Below the pieces are notes generated by a model, which saw only the letters and a list, made by a program, of their open reading frames with translations, ran no database searches and was not told the DNA's origin. Shown in pieces: positions 58,501 through 64,000 of a DNA stretch of 64,000 nt. Every line of letters starts with the position of its first letter. The stretch's first letter is position 1. The DNA comes from Fasciolopsis buskii. Lineage: Eukaryota; Platyhelminthes; Trematoda; Plagiorchiida; Fasciolidae. Where the stretch lies: NCBI GenBank assembly GCA_008360955.1, contig LUCM01004652.1:50025-114024 (forward strand), in the 5' to 3' direction. Made by a program: the position numbers and the translations under genes.

Positions 58501-59857
58501 AAAGAAAACCTAATATGGCCGGATGTCACAGCCAGTGGCATTCTCTCATTCGAAGTCTATCCACTTCTGCATAGTTTTACACGCAATCGTTCACTATTTC
58601 TGGTTTTTTCTCTTGTGACTGATTATGTGAGGTACAAACAAAAGCGCACGTTAGTGAATAGTGTGTTCGTCATACCGAACCGAAGCCGAACGACTGCTTC
58701 CCGCGCTGGTGGTCGTTCCCTTATTCGCAATCTGGTGACATGTAGCTCCGCCCGGAGTCCTCACTGGTACTCAGTCGGACAACCGAAAAGCTTTTAATCG
58801 AAATTTGGGATTCTTTATGTTGTTTGAAATGGAATCACCTGTGTGAACTACCTTTCTCGAGCTTCATGCTTTATCTTTGCTAACCAGAAATGCTAACCGT
58901 GACCTGCTGTTAGCCATCAATTTAAGACACACTATCATACTTTGTTTTTCTCTCCCAATCGACCTTGGGAGCACGAAAGAATGCAGTATCACGAGACTAA
59001 CAATAAAAAAATAACTCCATTTCCATGCAGGTGTGGCAGTTTTCTGTGGGTCAGAATTACGAATCTATTTTGTCCAACTGCAGGCTTCGTTCCATATTCA
59101 CTGTTATCTGTTTTCAACGTCGTTTGTTTCTAATCCACCCACATCACATCGGCAGCTTTTGTTTTGTTGTTAGGAAGAACTTGTGACTCTCCGACGGAAG
59201 TACGAGAGACTCCGGAAGATCGAGCAGTCTCACAATGCGGACGAGGTGCTTCTGGCTGAGATTCAAGATTATAAAGTATGTCGTCTCTAATTGAGCATCT
59301 ATTACTACGTATCGCGGTTGACTATTTTAATGCTTTCATTATATTATCGGGAATATCATTTTCTTGGTTACTTTATTCGTCAGTTTTCATTAGCTTATTA
59401 TTGAAAGGTGCACTGTGGTCTTTGTTCTGCTCATTAACAAGCGTCCGTAGCACAATGCATGCCAGGTTTAGTGCCGTTCAATAACTTGTTGCTTTTAGGT
59501 GTGAAGCGCATGACACTTTCCGTGCACGATTGTCGTCCACGCCCGCCCTAAAATATACACCGACGTAAATGTAGCGTGGTTAGACTGAGAGTTGGTCTAA
59601 TTTTTTTTCGACCTGCCAAAGAGTATTTGTTGTCACTTTGAGATTTTTGCATCCTGAAATTGTTTCTTTTTCTTTTTCAGGAACAGTTAACTTGTCCAAC
59701 TTGTAAGACGAACAGGAAGGACGCAATCCTTACGAAATGCTTTCACGTTTTTTGTTTGAATTGTCTGAAAACGCGCTACGAAACTCGGAATCGCAAGTGT
59801 CCAAAATGTAATGCTACATTCGGAGCAAATGATTATCATCGGATCTATTTGTCATAA
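24885..59857 (+). CDS. BRE1: BRE1 (RNF20/RNF40-type) H2B E3 ubiquitin ligase, 16 exons, complete
   Basis: Nuclear RING E3 ligase; orthologues monoubiquitinate histone H2B with the E2 RAD6/UBE2A-B during transcription. Sixteen exons (24885-25205, 31872-31929, 32030-32159, 34950-35247, 39126-39324, 40445-40626, 41159-41332, 41558-41815, 43150-43251, 43632-43811, 44415-44503, 44587-45148, 48521-48745, 53390-53614, 59174-59275, 59681-59857) give an open frame of 1093 codons plus stop. The N-terminus ([18 protein letters not shown]... NRYWNQ) and the middle ([44 protein letters not shown]) follow metazoan BRE1 closely. The body is heptad-rich coiled coil. The C-terminal RING uses C1040, C1043, C1055, H1057, C1060, C1063, C1075, C1078, then [10 protein letters not shown]. 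Human RNF20 is 975 aa; the excess is mainly a Ser/Thr/Pro/Gln segment in exon 12. Metazoans may have one or two BRE1 paralogues; RNF20 and RNF40 cannot be told apart here. Confidence 0.95.
25439..25521. repeat. (TA)n microsatellite in BRE1 intron 1
   Basis: About 83 bp of pure TA, 230 bp downstream of BRE1 exon 1. Confidence 0.98.
25733..25800 (+). repeat. Dispersed repeat family R2 motif, copy 2
   Basis: AGTGCAGTTCAGTTTTTACA followed by ACCAGTAACCATGGCTCG. Shares its core with 7053-7095 and, on the minus strand, with 27935-27990. Confidence 0.45.
26323..26616 (-). mobile_element. RTE-like RT palm fragment (minus strand)
   Basis: [20 protein letters not shown], then [20 protein letters not shown]: motif B (GVRQGCPxSPxLFNFV) and motif C with YADD changed to YPDD. 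It lies in BRE1 intron 1, antisense to the gene. Confidence 0.8.
27837..28000 (-). repeat. Dispersed repeat family R2, copy 3 (minus strand)
   Basis: Minus strand shows TTTATTTCTTACAACCAATA then ACCATGTCCCAAAATGCT, matching the TTTTTACAACCAGTAACCATGGCTC core of copy 2. The open minus frame through it ([12 protein letters not shown]) is probably incidental. Confidence 0.45.
28854..29330 (-). mobile_element. RTE-like RT N-terminal fragment (minus strand)
   Basis: [36 protein letters not shown] and [16 protein letters not shown], equivalent to the FKKGD...NHRGISL..V.SK..A...L.R and [16 protein letters not shown] motifs. Frameshifts upstream. Confidence 0.75.
29331..31871. other. BRE1 intron 1, distal part: no recognised gene
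   Basis: Frames at 29342-29683, 29711-29911 and 29929-30144 (minus) have no domain I recognise. A perfect 6-bp hairpin CTGCCCTTCGGGCAG lies at 31695-31709. A pyrimidine-rich tract precedes exon 2. Confidence 0.4.
31872..31929 (+). CDS. BRE1: BRE1 exon 2 (58 nt)
   Basis: Codons 108-126 plus one base: [19 protein letters not shown]. Continues NRYWNQ as in human (NRYWSQFDENIRIILKRYD). Acceptor CTTCTCAG, donor GTAAGT; the next intron is 100 nt. Confidence 0.9.
32030..32159 (+). CDS. BRE1: BRE1 exon 3
   Basis: Codons 127-169 plus two bases. [25 protein letters not shown] and [11 protein letters not shown] parallel the human FLAELATSSSEE...LQERVESSRRAV segment. Acceptor AATTCTAG, donor GTAAGT. 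This exon lies outside any long single-frame ORF and was found by homology and splice phase. Confidence 0.9.
32160..32890. other. BRE1 intron 3, first part
   Basis: Nothing recognised; T-rich unique-looking sequence with no long frame. Confidence 0.4.
32900..34885 (+). mobile_element. RTE-like LINE, most complete copy, inactivated
   Basis: In order on +: [20 protein letters not shown] and [20 protein letters not shown] (33200-33355) form the EN-RT linker. [20 protein letters not shown] follows (about 33650), then [15 protein letters not shown] (about 33755), [20 protein letters not shown] (motif A, about 33850), [19 protein letters not shown] motif C (about 34150), [13 protein letters not shown], and the tail [20 protein letters not shown] with [14 protein letters not shown] (34337-34630). 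The 3' UTR ends in GATGATGATGAT at about 34880. Stops and frameshifts separate the blocks; the endonuclease is missing. Confidence 0.85.
34950..35247 (+). CDS. BRE1: BRE1 exon 4
   Basis: Codons 170-269. Starts [13 protein letters not shown], has a Ser/Thr-rich acidic middle ([19 protein letters not shown]), and ends in coiled coil ([20 protein letters not shown]). Acceptor TTAACAG at 34949, only about 70 nt downstream of the 3' tail of an RTE element in the same intron. Donor GTAAGT. Confidence 0.92.
35248..35880. other. BRE1 intron 4, first part
   Basis: No domain recognised. Minus-strand RT remnants may extend into it from the palm at 35900-36070. Confidence 0.35.
35880..36075 (-). mobile_element. 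RT palm fragment of a different RTE-like lineage (minus strand)
   Basis: Minus strand reads [13 protein letters not shown], a stop, then [20 protein letters not shown], a clear RT motif C (CADDLVLM). The ADD core is intact, but a stop precedes it and the wording differs from the VVLLxEDP relics elsewhere in the window. Confidence 0.7.
36720..37140 (+). other. Unassigned open region of distinct composition in intron 4
   Basis: A 120-codon frame (36777-37136) without homology that I recognise. It is rich in Ala, Gln, Arg and Thr ([19 protein letters not shown]) and visibly more GC-rich than the flanking intron. It ends near TTATATAGTTTTG at 37099. It could be part of an LTR or gag region of an unknown retroelement. 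Not supported as a host exon. Confidence 0.3.
37251..37440. repeat. Two imperfect direct repeats of about 75-83 bp
   Basis: Unit 1 (37251-37333) and unit 2 (37366-37440) share TTTTGGAAAAT, CTGCGGCACC, AAAACC and ACCGACCAT, and both end in TTAG. Confidence 0.75.
37445..39125. other. BRE1 intron 4, distal part
   Basis: No recognised gene. A repeat-like, GC-richer stretch at about 37900-38400 has a minus open frame at 38179-38388, unassigned. The last 80 nt are strongly T-rich before the exon 5 acceptor. Confidence 0.4.
39126..39324 (+). CDS. BRE1: BRE1 exon 5
   Basis: Codons 270-335 plus one base. [20 protein letters not shown], then [20 protein letters not shown]; continuous heptad coiled coil. 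Acceptor TTTCACTCAG, donor GTGAGT. Confidence 0.93.
39325..40444. other. BRE1: BRE1 intron 5
   Basis: 1.1-kb intron, GTGAGT to TTCCTTAG. No retroelement domain or RNA gene was recognised. Confidence 0.8.
40445..40626 (+). CDS. BRE1: BRE1 exon 6
   Basis: Codons 336-396. Begins [13 protein letters not shown], then [20 protein letters not shown] and [14 protein letters not shown]. Acceptor TTTCCTTAG, donor GTTTGT; phase 0 out. Confidence 0.93.
40627..41158. other. BRE1: BRE1 intron 6
   Basis: 532-nt intron, GTTTGT to TTTTTAG; nothing else seen. Confidence 0.85.
41159..41332 (+). CDS. BRE1: BRE1 exon 7
   Basis: Codons 397-454. [20 protein letters not shown] and [20 protein letters not shown] align with the human YKCMQSQFSVLYNESLQLK...LDEARTLL segment. 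Acceptor GGTTTTTAG, donor GTGGGT. Confidence 0.94.
41558..41815 (+). CDS. BRE1: BRE1 exon 8 (conserved NEQAGPIN segment)
   Basis: Codons 455-540. Contains [20 protein letters not shown] and [18 protein letters not shown], one of the best conserved BRE1 stretches outside the RING. Acceptor TATCCACAG, donor GTAGGT. Confidence 0.96.
41816..43149. other. BRE1: BRE1 intron 8
   Basis: 1.3-kb intron, GTAGGT to ATGCAG. Open frames such as 42327-42554 are not conserved-looking; no repeat family recognised. Confidence 0.8.
43150..43251 (+). CDS. BRE1: BRE1 exon 9
   Basis: Codons 541-574: [20 protein letters not shown], then [14 protein letters not shown]. Acceptor TTCATGCAG, donor GTAAAT (weak). The sequence is plausible coiled coil, but homology here is low and the exon rests on phase and composition. 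Confidence 0.8.
43252..43631. other. BRE1: BRE1 intron 9
   Basis: 380-nt intron, GTAAAT to GTTTTCAG. Nothing else seen. Confidence 0.75.
43632..43811 (+). CDS. BRE1: BRE1 exon 10 (Ser/Pro-rich with Cys cluster)
   Basis: Codons 575-634. Low-complexity [20 protein letters not shown], then [20 protein letters not shown], with a CxxC followed by a third Cys. Human RNF20 has a charged Ser/Glu/Arg linker at this place, so the segment is lineage-specific. Acceptor GTTTTCAG, donor GTAATT; both phases are 0, so the exon could be skipped without a frameshift. Confidence 0.78.
43812..44414. other. BRE1: BRE1 intron 10
   Basis: 603-nt intron, GTAATT to CCTTTCAG. The exon 10 frame stays open for 60 codons into it, which is read-through. 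Confidence 0.75.
44415..44503 (+). CDS. BRE1: BRE1 exon 11 (89 nt)
   Basis: Codons 635-663 plus two bases: [20 protein letters not shown], then [10 protein letters not shown], leading into the conserved SQESQKEM block of exon 12. Acceptor CCTTTCAG, donor GTAAGT; the next intron is 83 nt. Confidence 0.88.
44587..45148 (+). CDS. BRE1: BRE1 exon 12 (largest, with Ser/Thr/Pro/Gln insertion)
   Basis: Codons 664-851. [20 protein letters not shown] and [20 protein letters not shown] match human [26 protein letters not shown] Gln-rich then Ser/Thr/Pro-rich tract follows ([16 protein letters not shown] to [11 protein letters not shown], roughly residues 725-805), absent from human RNF20. Coiled coil then resumes ([32 protein letters not shown]). 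Donor GTTCGT. Confidence 0.92.
45149..46418. other. BRE1 intron 12, first part
   Basis: No recognised gene or RT domain. Short direct repetition ACACGACACGACACGGCGG near 45585. Confidence 0.4.
46419..46451 (+). repeat. Perfect 9-bp inverted repeat at the left edge of the intron 12 LINE copy
   Basis: AGCCGTCAC (46419-46427) and GTGACGGCT (46443-46451) with a 15-nt loop. The sister copy near 60300 lacks the right arm. Confidence 0.7.
46428..47629 (+). mobile_element. Internally deleted RTE-like element, copy A (BRE1 intron 12)
   Basis: Shares about 1.18 kb with 60303-61479 at a constant offset of 13865, so without indels, and with only a few substitutions. [20 protein letters not shown] and [13 protein letters not shown] (47060-47200) are the start of an AP endonuclease domain. 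[20 protein letters not shown] and [20 protein letters not shown] (47275-47415) are its end. The catalytic middle is deleted, as is most of the sequence after the EN. It ends at about 47629 in the RT linker word GTCAAAGACTGTTTAAGCTT. Confidence 0.8.
47692..47762 (+). repeat. tRNA-Leu/Ser-like segment, possible SINE head
   Basis: GGCAGTGGCCAAGCAGATAA starts like a type II tRNA. TGGCCAAGCAG fits the A-box TRGYNNARNNG and TTTCGAGTCC resembles a B-box. GCC and GGT can close a D-stem, and the 5' GGCAGTG pairs with CACTACT except at one position. The T-stem and anticodon stem are decayed, so it is not a functional tRNA. A minus-strand open frame overlaps it. Confidence 0.4.
47763..48520. other. BRE1 intron 12, last part
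   Basis: Minus frame 47757-47990 ([20 protein letters not shown]) looks like retroelement-derived coding sequence but could not be assigned. The rest is unremarkable up to CAACGCAG at 48520. Confidence 0.35.
48521..48745 (+). CDS. BRE1: BRE1 exon 13
   Basis: Codons 852-926. [20 protein letters not shown], then [20 protein letters not shown], nearly the same as human [20 protein letters not shown] and LMSERIKSNQIHKLLKEEK. Acceptor CAACGCAG, donor GTAAGT. Confidence 0.96.
49340..51900 (+). mobile_element. RTE-like LINE relic (BRE1 intron 13, sense)
   Basis: An EN C-terminal reading [19 protein letters not shown] (about 49700) is followed by [20 protein letters not shown] (about 50180), [20 protein letters not shown] (motif A, about 50380) and [20 protein letters not shown] with [14 protein letters not shown] (destroyed motif C, 51115-51240). 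Then come [17 protein letters not shown] (51380) and [20 protein letters not shown] (51780). Multiple stops; dead. Confidence 0.75.
51901..53389. other. BRE1 intron 13, last part
   Basis: AT-rich and unassigned; no coding or RNA signal recognised. Confidence 0.4.
53390..53614 (+). CDS. BRE1: BRE1 exon 14
   Basis: Codons 927-1001. [40 protein letters not shown]; aligns with human EHLLQSNIGTGEKELGLRTQ...KRKAMEAAQLADDLK. Acceptor CTCACGCAG, donor GTATAC. Confidence 0.95.
53615..54749. other. BRE1 intron 14, first part
   Basis: Nothing recognised; AT-rich. Confidence 0.4.
54750..57210 (-). mobile_element. RTE-like LINE relic, EN to RT tail (BRE1 intron 14, antisense)
   Basis: Minus order. [10 protein letters not shown] (about 57180) leads into [20 protein letters not shown] and [20 protein letters not shown] (56917-57129), the AP endonuclease. 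EN end [20 protein letters not shown] (56648-56851). RT start [20 protein letters not shown] (55825-56082). Palm remnant [20 protein letters not shown] (55272-55400). Tail [20 protein letters not shown] and [20 protein letters not shown] (54752-55123). It covers nearly the full element body but has frameshifts and lacks motif A. Confidence 0.82.
57590..58440 (+). mobile_element. RTE-like RT fragments (BRE1 intron 14, sense)
   Basis: [20 protein letters not shown] (57640-57710) matches the ISL..VASKILASIIxRRL motif. [20 protein letters not shown] (about 58110-58165) is motif C with FADD preserved. [13 protein letters not shown] (58355) matches the tail. Divergent orientation relative to the neighbouring minus-strand copy. 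Confidence 0.7.
58441..59173. other. BRE1 intron 14, last part
   Basis: The 116-codon frame 58447-58797 has no recognised domain and no splice support. The rest is T-rich towards the acceptor. Confidence 0.4.
59174..59275 (+). CDS. BRE1: BRE1 exon 15
   Basis: Codons 1002-1035. [18 protein letters not shown], then [12 protein letters not shown], the human DEILMEEIKDYK linker just before the RING. Acceptor TTGTTAG, donor GTATGT. Too short and interrupted to show as a long ORF. Confidence 0.95.
59681..59857 (+). CDS. BRE1: BRE1 exon 16 (C3HC4 RING, stop)
   Basis: Codons 1036-1093, stop TAA at 59855-59857. RING ligands: CPTC (1040, 1043), [10 protein letters not shown] (C1055, H1057, C1060, C1063), KCPKC (1075, 1078), then the invariant [10 protein letters not shown] tail of BRE1. 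All eight zinc ligands are present, so the ligase domain looks intact. Acceptor TTTTTCAG at 59680. Confidence 0.97.
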   Translation, partial: EQLTCPTCKTNRKDAILTKCFHVFCLNCLKTRYETRNRKCPKCNATFGANDYHRIYLS

Positions 59858-60302
59858 CTTGTATCCAGGCAAACTATTTTGTCTATCCTCGATCAACTTG
59901 TCGGCAAACGCATTTCGTATATTTACCCTATGTTTTCCCCTGTACAATACGGTTCCCTTATTCTATTAGGTTGCACCTGTATCGTTGTTGTTGTTTTCTC
60001 GACCTAAGGGCAATGTTTTAGGAGGCTGGGTTTGACAATCTTGCATTTGGGTCAGTATTTTGCCCACTCGGAATTTACCTTGATGATTTGAATATTATTA
60101 GTTCTCGCCATACGTTTCAGTGTGATAAATCCACTGAAAAATTCACCGCGGTTTGGGTGTTTAATTGTTGTGGATAAATAGGCTTAGTTTGCACCAGGTT
60201 CAACATTGAACCAAAATTCCATTGATTCCGTTAAATGATGTGTACAGACGGTTTACCTGAAACTATTTCCAAGACGTGTGCATACTTCTTGTCCCAGTCA
60301 CA
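59858..60302. other. BRE1 3' UTR and downstream flank
   Basis: No canonical AATAAA; a GATAAAT variant near 60172 is the closest candidate. Otherwise unassigned up to the start of LINE copy B. Confidence 0.4.
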
Positions 60303-62165
60303 CCGAGACTGCACCTTGCATGCTGCCATGATTCAACGAGCTATACGCGATGGTTTATCTCAAGCCGAAGATCCAATCATAGCTGGAAGGTCAATGGGTA
60401 GGGGCCTGACGAAGTAGTCTCCTGGTCCTCCAAGTCGGGGTTGCTCTGAGTTAACAGCTCAGTCGGAAAAATGAGTGAGAGAATGATTGATCCAAGTAGA
60501 TGGGCTTTCCACTCAGCTATTCCCGGTTGCCTTGCGGTCAGGTTCTTGTCAGAACTAAAGGCTTTGGTTGCGAACCCTAATCGTTCTTCTACGTAGCGGC
60601 TGGACTCCCTAGCAGTACCCGTCCATGAATCCGCATGAATTACACGCCTACAAATAATTCCATACTGCATCGGTCGTCGCGCAGGATAATCAGGACCGCG
60701 CTGCCCATCGCATCGAGCGCAAGTGGGGTGGGTAGTGATAAGTATGCTACTGCTCACGGTTCTCTCTTTTATTCAACCTGTCTCTTCCGTCTCCAACCCA
60801 ATCTGTATGCCCCTTCTGCCTACCCGTGGTGTCTCCACTGATGACACGCACGATACTCGCAACGGTTCAATGTCAAATAGTGTGGTAGGTGGTTTTCAGT
60901 CTGCTGGCTCATCTTTTCAATCCTTGTCAGCCTCTGAATCTCGGTTCGTTCAATGTGCGCACTTTAATGCAGGCTGGCCAACAGGCGTGTTTGGCTCTGA
61001 CAGTAGAGTCACTTTTGATTAATGTCTGCTGCGTGAGTGACACACGAATTCAGGATTCGAGGTGGACGATGTGCCTTGCCTGCTCAGCGAACAGATAACG
61101 GAGAAGGACTCCTCAGATTCTATGCGGACGACAACTTATTCCTAGCTAGTACGAATTTTCGACACAGTTCGCGTCGCACGGCGACATGGCGTTCTAACTC
61201 GACAGGTGTTCTGAGTCAGATCGACCATATCGCAGTAAGCTACTGTTGGCGCGGATCTGTCCACTACTGTAGATTGTACTGAACCTGGAACATGTACGTC
61301 GAGTCGGACCGTGCGTTAGTTCTGATGCGATTTTTGCTTCAGCTCAACGACCATCGACGCAGGCCACAAACCCGATTGGCCATCGAACGTCTGTATGATT
61401 TGGCTGTTCGCAACAGCTATGGGCAAGAACTATCCGAGGAACTAAGAACTCCGACGAGCAGGTAACAGTCAAAGACTGTTGCGGGCGGGCGGCGTGCTTC
61501 GGTCAGTGAAGTCCTGTGAGATAGGAATGGAGAGCTGATCCATGGTAGACAACAAAGACTGAACGGTTTGGCGGAGCGTATTGCGTTATCACGGAGTGAG
61601 TCACTTTGTGCGTATCTTCAAAAAGTAACCACCATGGGATCAGTTCAATTCCGATGTTTACTAAGATGTTAGCTTCTCAGATAATGGTCGTTTGACGCCA
61701 GTTTTGTTGCATGACTGGACGACAGCGTTGCCGAACTTGATACTGAATGAAGAGGAAGTAACCTTTTCCCTTATCTTGGTCGCTACTTGTCGAACGATGG
61801 TAGCGTGGTAGTGGATAGATATTAACATCGAAGGCTCTAGATGCCTACGCTGTATCGAAGCACTTGTGGCGTCGGCCTGATATCTTGAAGTTGGAAGGTC
61901 GTGTGTACTGTGTCGCAGTGTGTCAGCTCTGTTGTACGGTTGCGCGTCACGGAGTATGCGTGTGGGCCATGTTGTTTGCAGGTTTTCGACTACCGACGTG
62001 TACGTAGTATGGCTAGGATTGGGTGGACTGTCCGGGTGAGTATTGTGGAGGTCAGGAATATAGTTCCATATGCCGGCTGTGAACGCATGTAACCATGGAG
62101 AGAAGGCTGCGATTAGTGAGGCTTGCTTTGCTGTTAAACGCCGAACGCTGTTGATGATGATGAAG
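60303..62165 (+). mobile_element. Internally deleted RTE-like element, copy B (downstream of BRE1)
   Basis: The first ~1.18 kb is nearly identical to copy A: same EN start, same internal deletion, same EN end. After 61480 it continues with RT linker words (CGGTCAGTGAAGTCCTGTGA, GAGCTGATCCATGGTAGACA). It then skips most of the RT core, shows SMARIGWTVRVSIVEVRNIV (about 62005) from the tail, and ends in GTGAGGCTTGCTTTGCTGTT and a GATGATGATGA tail at about 62162. It has both element ends but no working EN or RT. Confidence 0.8.
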
Positions 62166-62667
62166 ATGGTGTGCTTAGGAAAGCTTAGGGAATTTCGGAA
62201 GATTGTGGCTATTGGAAATGGTGTCATCCGTTACCTGCTGATCGGGATACTTGTCCTCGGAAGCGAAGCGTATGCCGTGATTAATGGCTCCGACCACAGA
62301 TTGATGGCTCTGTGGACCTAAATACATCAGGCGCTGTTTTGTTGGCTGAGGGCTTCAGTGAGCCTTCCACTTCTGCTTGCGAGTGAATCAATGCATGCGG
62401 ATACCCAGCCTCCTTCGAAGATGGGATTGATCAGGTTCTCGATGGAAAGTCCTTTTAGCGCATGCAGGCAGCATCGCCTTCGATAAATGATTGTAGTTAG
62501 GATAAAGGTTCGTTTGGATGCATGGCTTTGACTTGTCTCCCTTATAAAAGTTTTTAATTGGTCTGTTGTACAGTAGTGCTTGGTTAACTGATGCTATGGT
62601 TTGCAGCTAAGCAAATAATAATCAGCTTCGAAGGCAGTAAATACATTGATTTTGACCTTTTCCAATC

Positions 62668-63081
62668 ATGAGAATTTTGCTAGGAGTTTGCAGTTGCATT
62701 ACTACTTTGGTTAGAACCATTTTTGTTGTGTATGTTGCTTTGAGCATGTTCCGTTTGATTGTGATTGTTAATGCAATGCGAAATCGCGCTGTTCGTACTC
62801 CATACCTTTTGTTTTCCAATTTAACCAGACTGAAAATCAAATTGTTCGCGAAAGTTGTTTTCTTTCTACAAAACGAAGAAACTCTGTGCGAGTGTAAACA
62901 TGCGTGCATAGTTTTTTGTTCCGCAACCATGAAATCTAGGTCCACTTTTGCAGGTTTATATATGCTTATCATTGCCTATCCTATTTTGCCGTACGAACAC
63001 GTTAGTGGATATAAGTATAGGCGACAACTTTCTCAGAATTCACTATACATTCGAGAAAACAGCGTATCATTCACAAAGTGA
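62668..63081 (+). CDS. Orphan ORF, 137 codons, doubtful
   Basis: Starts at a true ATG. The first ~40 residues are strongly hydrophobic (VVYVALSMFRLIVIVNAM), like a signal anchor or membrane segment; further on there is a Cys-containing CECKHACIVFC stretch and a hydrophobic AGLYMLIIAYPIL. No family recognised. AT-rich DNA favours hydrophobic frames by chance, and a 116-codon minus frame overlaps it, so it may be spurious. Confidence 0.15.
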   Translation: MRILLGVCSCITTLVRTIFVVYVALSMFRLIVIVNAMRNRAVRTPYLLFSNLTRLKIKLFAKVVFFLQNEETLCECKHACIVFCSATMKSRSTFAGLYMLIIAYPILPYEHVSGYKYRRQLSQNSLYIRENSVSFTK

Positions 63082-63981
63082 CTGTGCAATCATGTTGACT
63101 TTGATGAATTATCTATACTCCAGTAAATGGTGATATTACTAGGGATCTTTCAAAGGAATCGCATGTTCTTTTAAAAAGTCACTACTATCTGTTTTTTTCT
63201 TAGTGGAAACAGTTTGTATTTATTATTCGGATAACCTTCGTTTTATTTATAATAGTTGATAAATTTTTAGAGCCACCGATCTAATTTGCTATCGAAATAG
63301 ACAATGACGATGAACAGGATAGTTGAACTCCGAAGAAAAATAGTAATTGAAATAACCGACTGGTTACCTTTCCCTGTCCATAATCAGGCTAGTCGGTACG
63401 TCCAAATCGTCTCAGAATTCTCCGAATCCCGATTCTTTGTGCCATAACAACTAAGTGTAACGAGTGCACCCGTTCCGTCCGGATTACAGAGACCCGGATT
63501 TCGGACATCTTGACGGTATATTCATAAGGGATCGAAAACAAATAATAACCCCACTAGCTAGCCACTGTGTAGGTCATTGACCTCGAAACGGGACATTGTG
63601 AATCAGACTATCAAACGTGCCGCCTTGCTGTTGCGGTGATCATGGTTCAAAAAAGTGCACTATTTTATATTCGCATACACGTGTTTGTGCCAACATCAAA
63701 TAAAATTCTGTTGTGAATAGCACTATTTCATTGTTTGATACAATGCTAAAGCTTGTACGTTGGGTTGAGGGATTCCGTTCCGCTTTTCTGTCCGTTGAAA
63801 GGTTAAAAGTCAAGATAGGATGCTTTTGATCTTGAAAGCTGTGTCTGAAAAACGATCGCACTTTTTCAATGAGATTTGGATAACTTACCAAATTTCATTG
63901 TTTACATAGTTCATCTTAAGTAGTCAAATCAATTTTTACGACACGTTACATGTTGTTGGGTTAGCACCATGCTTTTTCTCT

Positions 63982-64000
63982 TATATATATATATATATAT
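63982..64000. repeat. (TA)n tract running off the window end
   Basis: TATATA repeat to the last base. Confidence 0.9.

Larger units (their letters stand above)
62166..64000. other. Unassigned 3' flank
   Basis: No RT domain, RNA gene or conserved exon recognised. Holds the orphan frame at 62668-63081 and ends in (TA)n. Confidence 0.4.

Overview
The window is eukaryotic and most likely comes from a digenean trematode (a liver-fluke-like flatworm). The evidence is two intron-rich genes of metazoan type, GT-AG introns ranging from 33-40 nt to more than 8 kb, and introns filled with decayed flatworm-type non-LTR retrotransposons plus one Ty3/gypsy element. The placement rests on intron style and repeat character, not on a database match; the species cannot be named. 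No CRISPR array, operon or other prokaryotic feature is present.

There are two host protein-coding genes, both on the + strand. (1) 2261-23174: an 11-exon ribosomal protein S6 kinase (p70 S6K), joined reading frame 630 codons plus stop. It keeps all kinase catalytic motifs, the activation-loop threonine, the turn motif and the FxGFTY hydrophobic motif. Its first four introns are only 40, 34, 34 and 33 nt and the fifth is about 8.5 kb. (2) 24885-59857: a 16-exon BRE1/RNF20/RNF40-type histone H2B E3 ubiquitin ligase, joined frame 1093 codons plus stop, with long coiled-coil segments and a C-terminal C3HC4 RING. All exon joins were checked for phase and stay open. The two genes are tandem, 1.7 kb apart, and nothing shows they are functionally coupled; they act in growth/translation signalling (S6K) and chromatin ubiquitination (BRE1).

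Layout. 1-2260: a degenerate CR1/Jockey-like LINE relic ends about 340 bp before the S6K start. 2261-2931: five small S6K exons. 2932-11427 (intron 5): two nested minus-strand RTE-like RT relics, a 5'-truncated RTE copy with a 9-bp target duplication, copies of a dispersed repeat, a second RTE 3' end, a 612-bp assembly gap and a (TA)n tract. 11428-15318: kinase exons 6-10. 15319-22567 (intron 10): an RTE tail, a decayed minus-strand Ty3/gypsy element (gag, protease, RT, RNase H and integrase pieces), and a repeat followed by (TA)n. 22568-23174: last S6K exon. 23175-24876: intergenic. 24885-59857: BRE1, whose introns 1, 3, 4, 12, 13 and 14 hold further retroelement pieces. 60303-62165: an internally deleted RTE copy almost identical over about 1.18 kb to one in BRE1 intron 12. 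62166-64000: unassigned sequence ending in (TA)n.

No clearly new molecular system was found. The points most worth a second look are the run of minimal introns, the dispersed repeat family, the shared internally deleted LINE pair, a tRNA-like segment, and lineage-specific insertions in both proteins.
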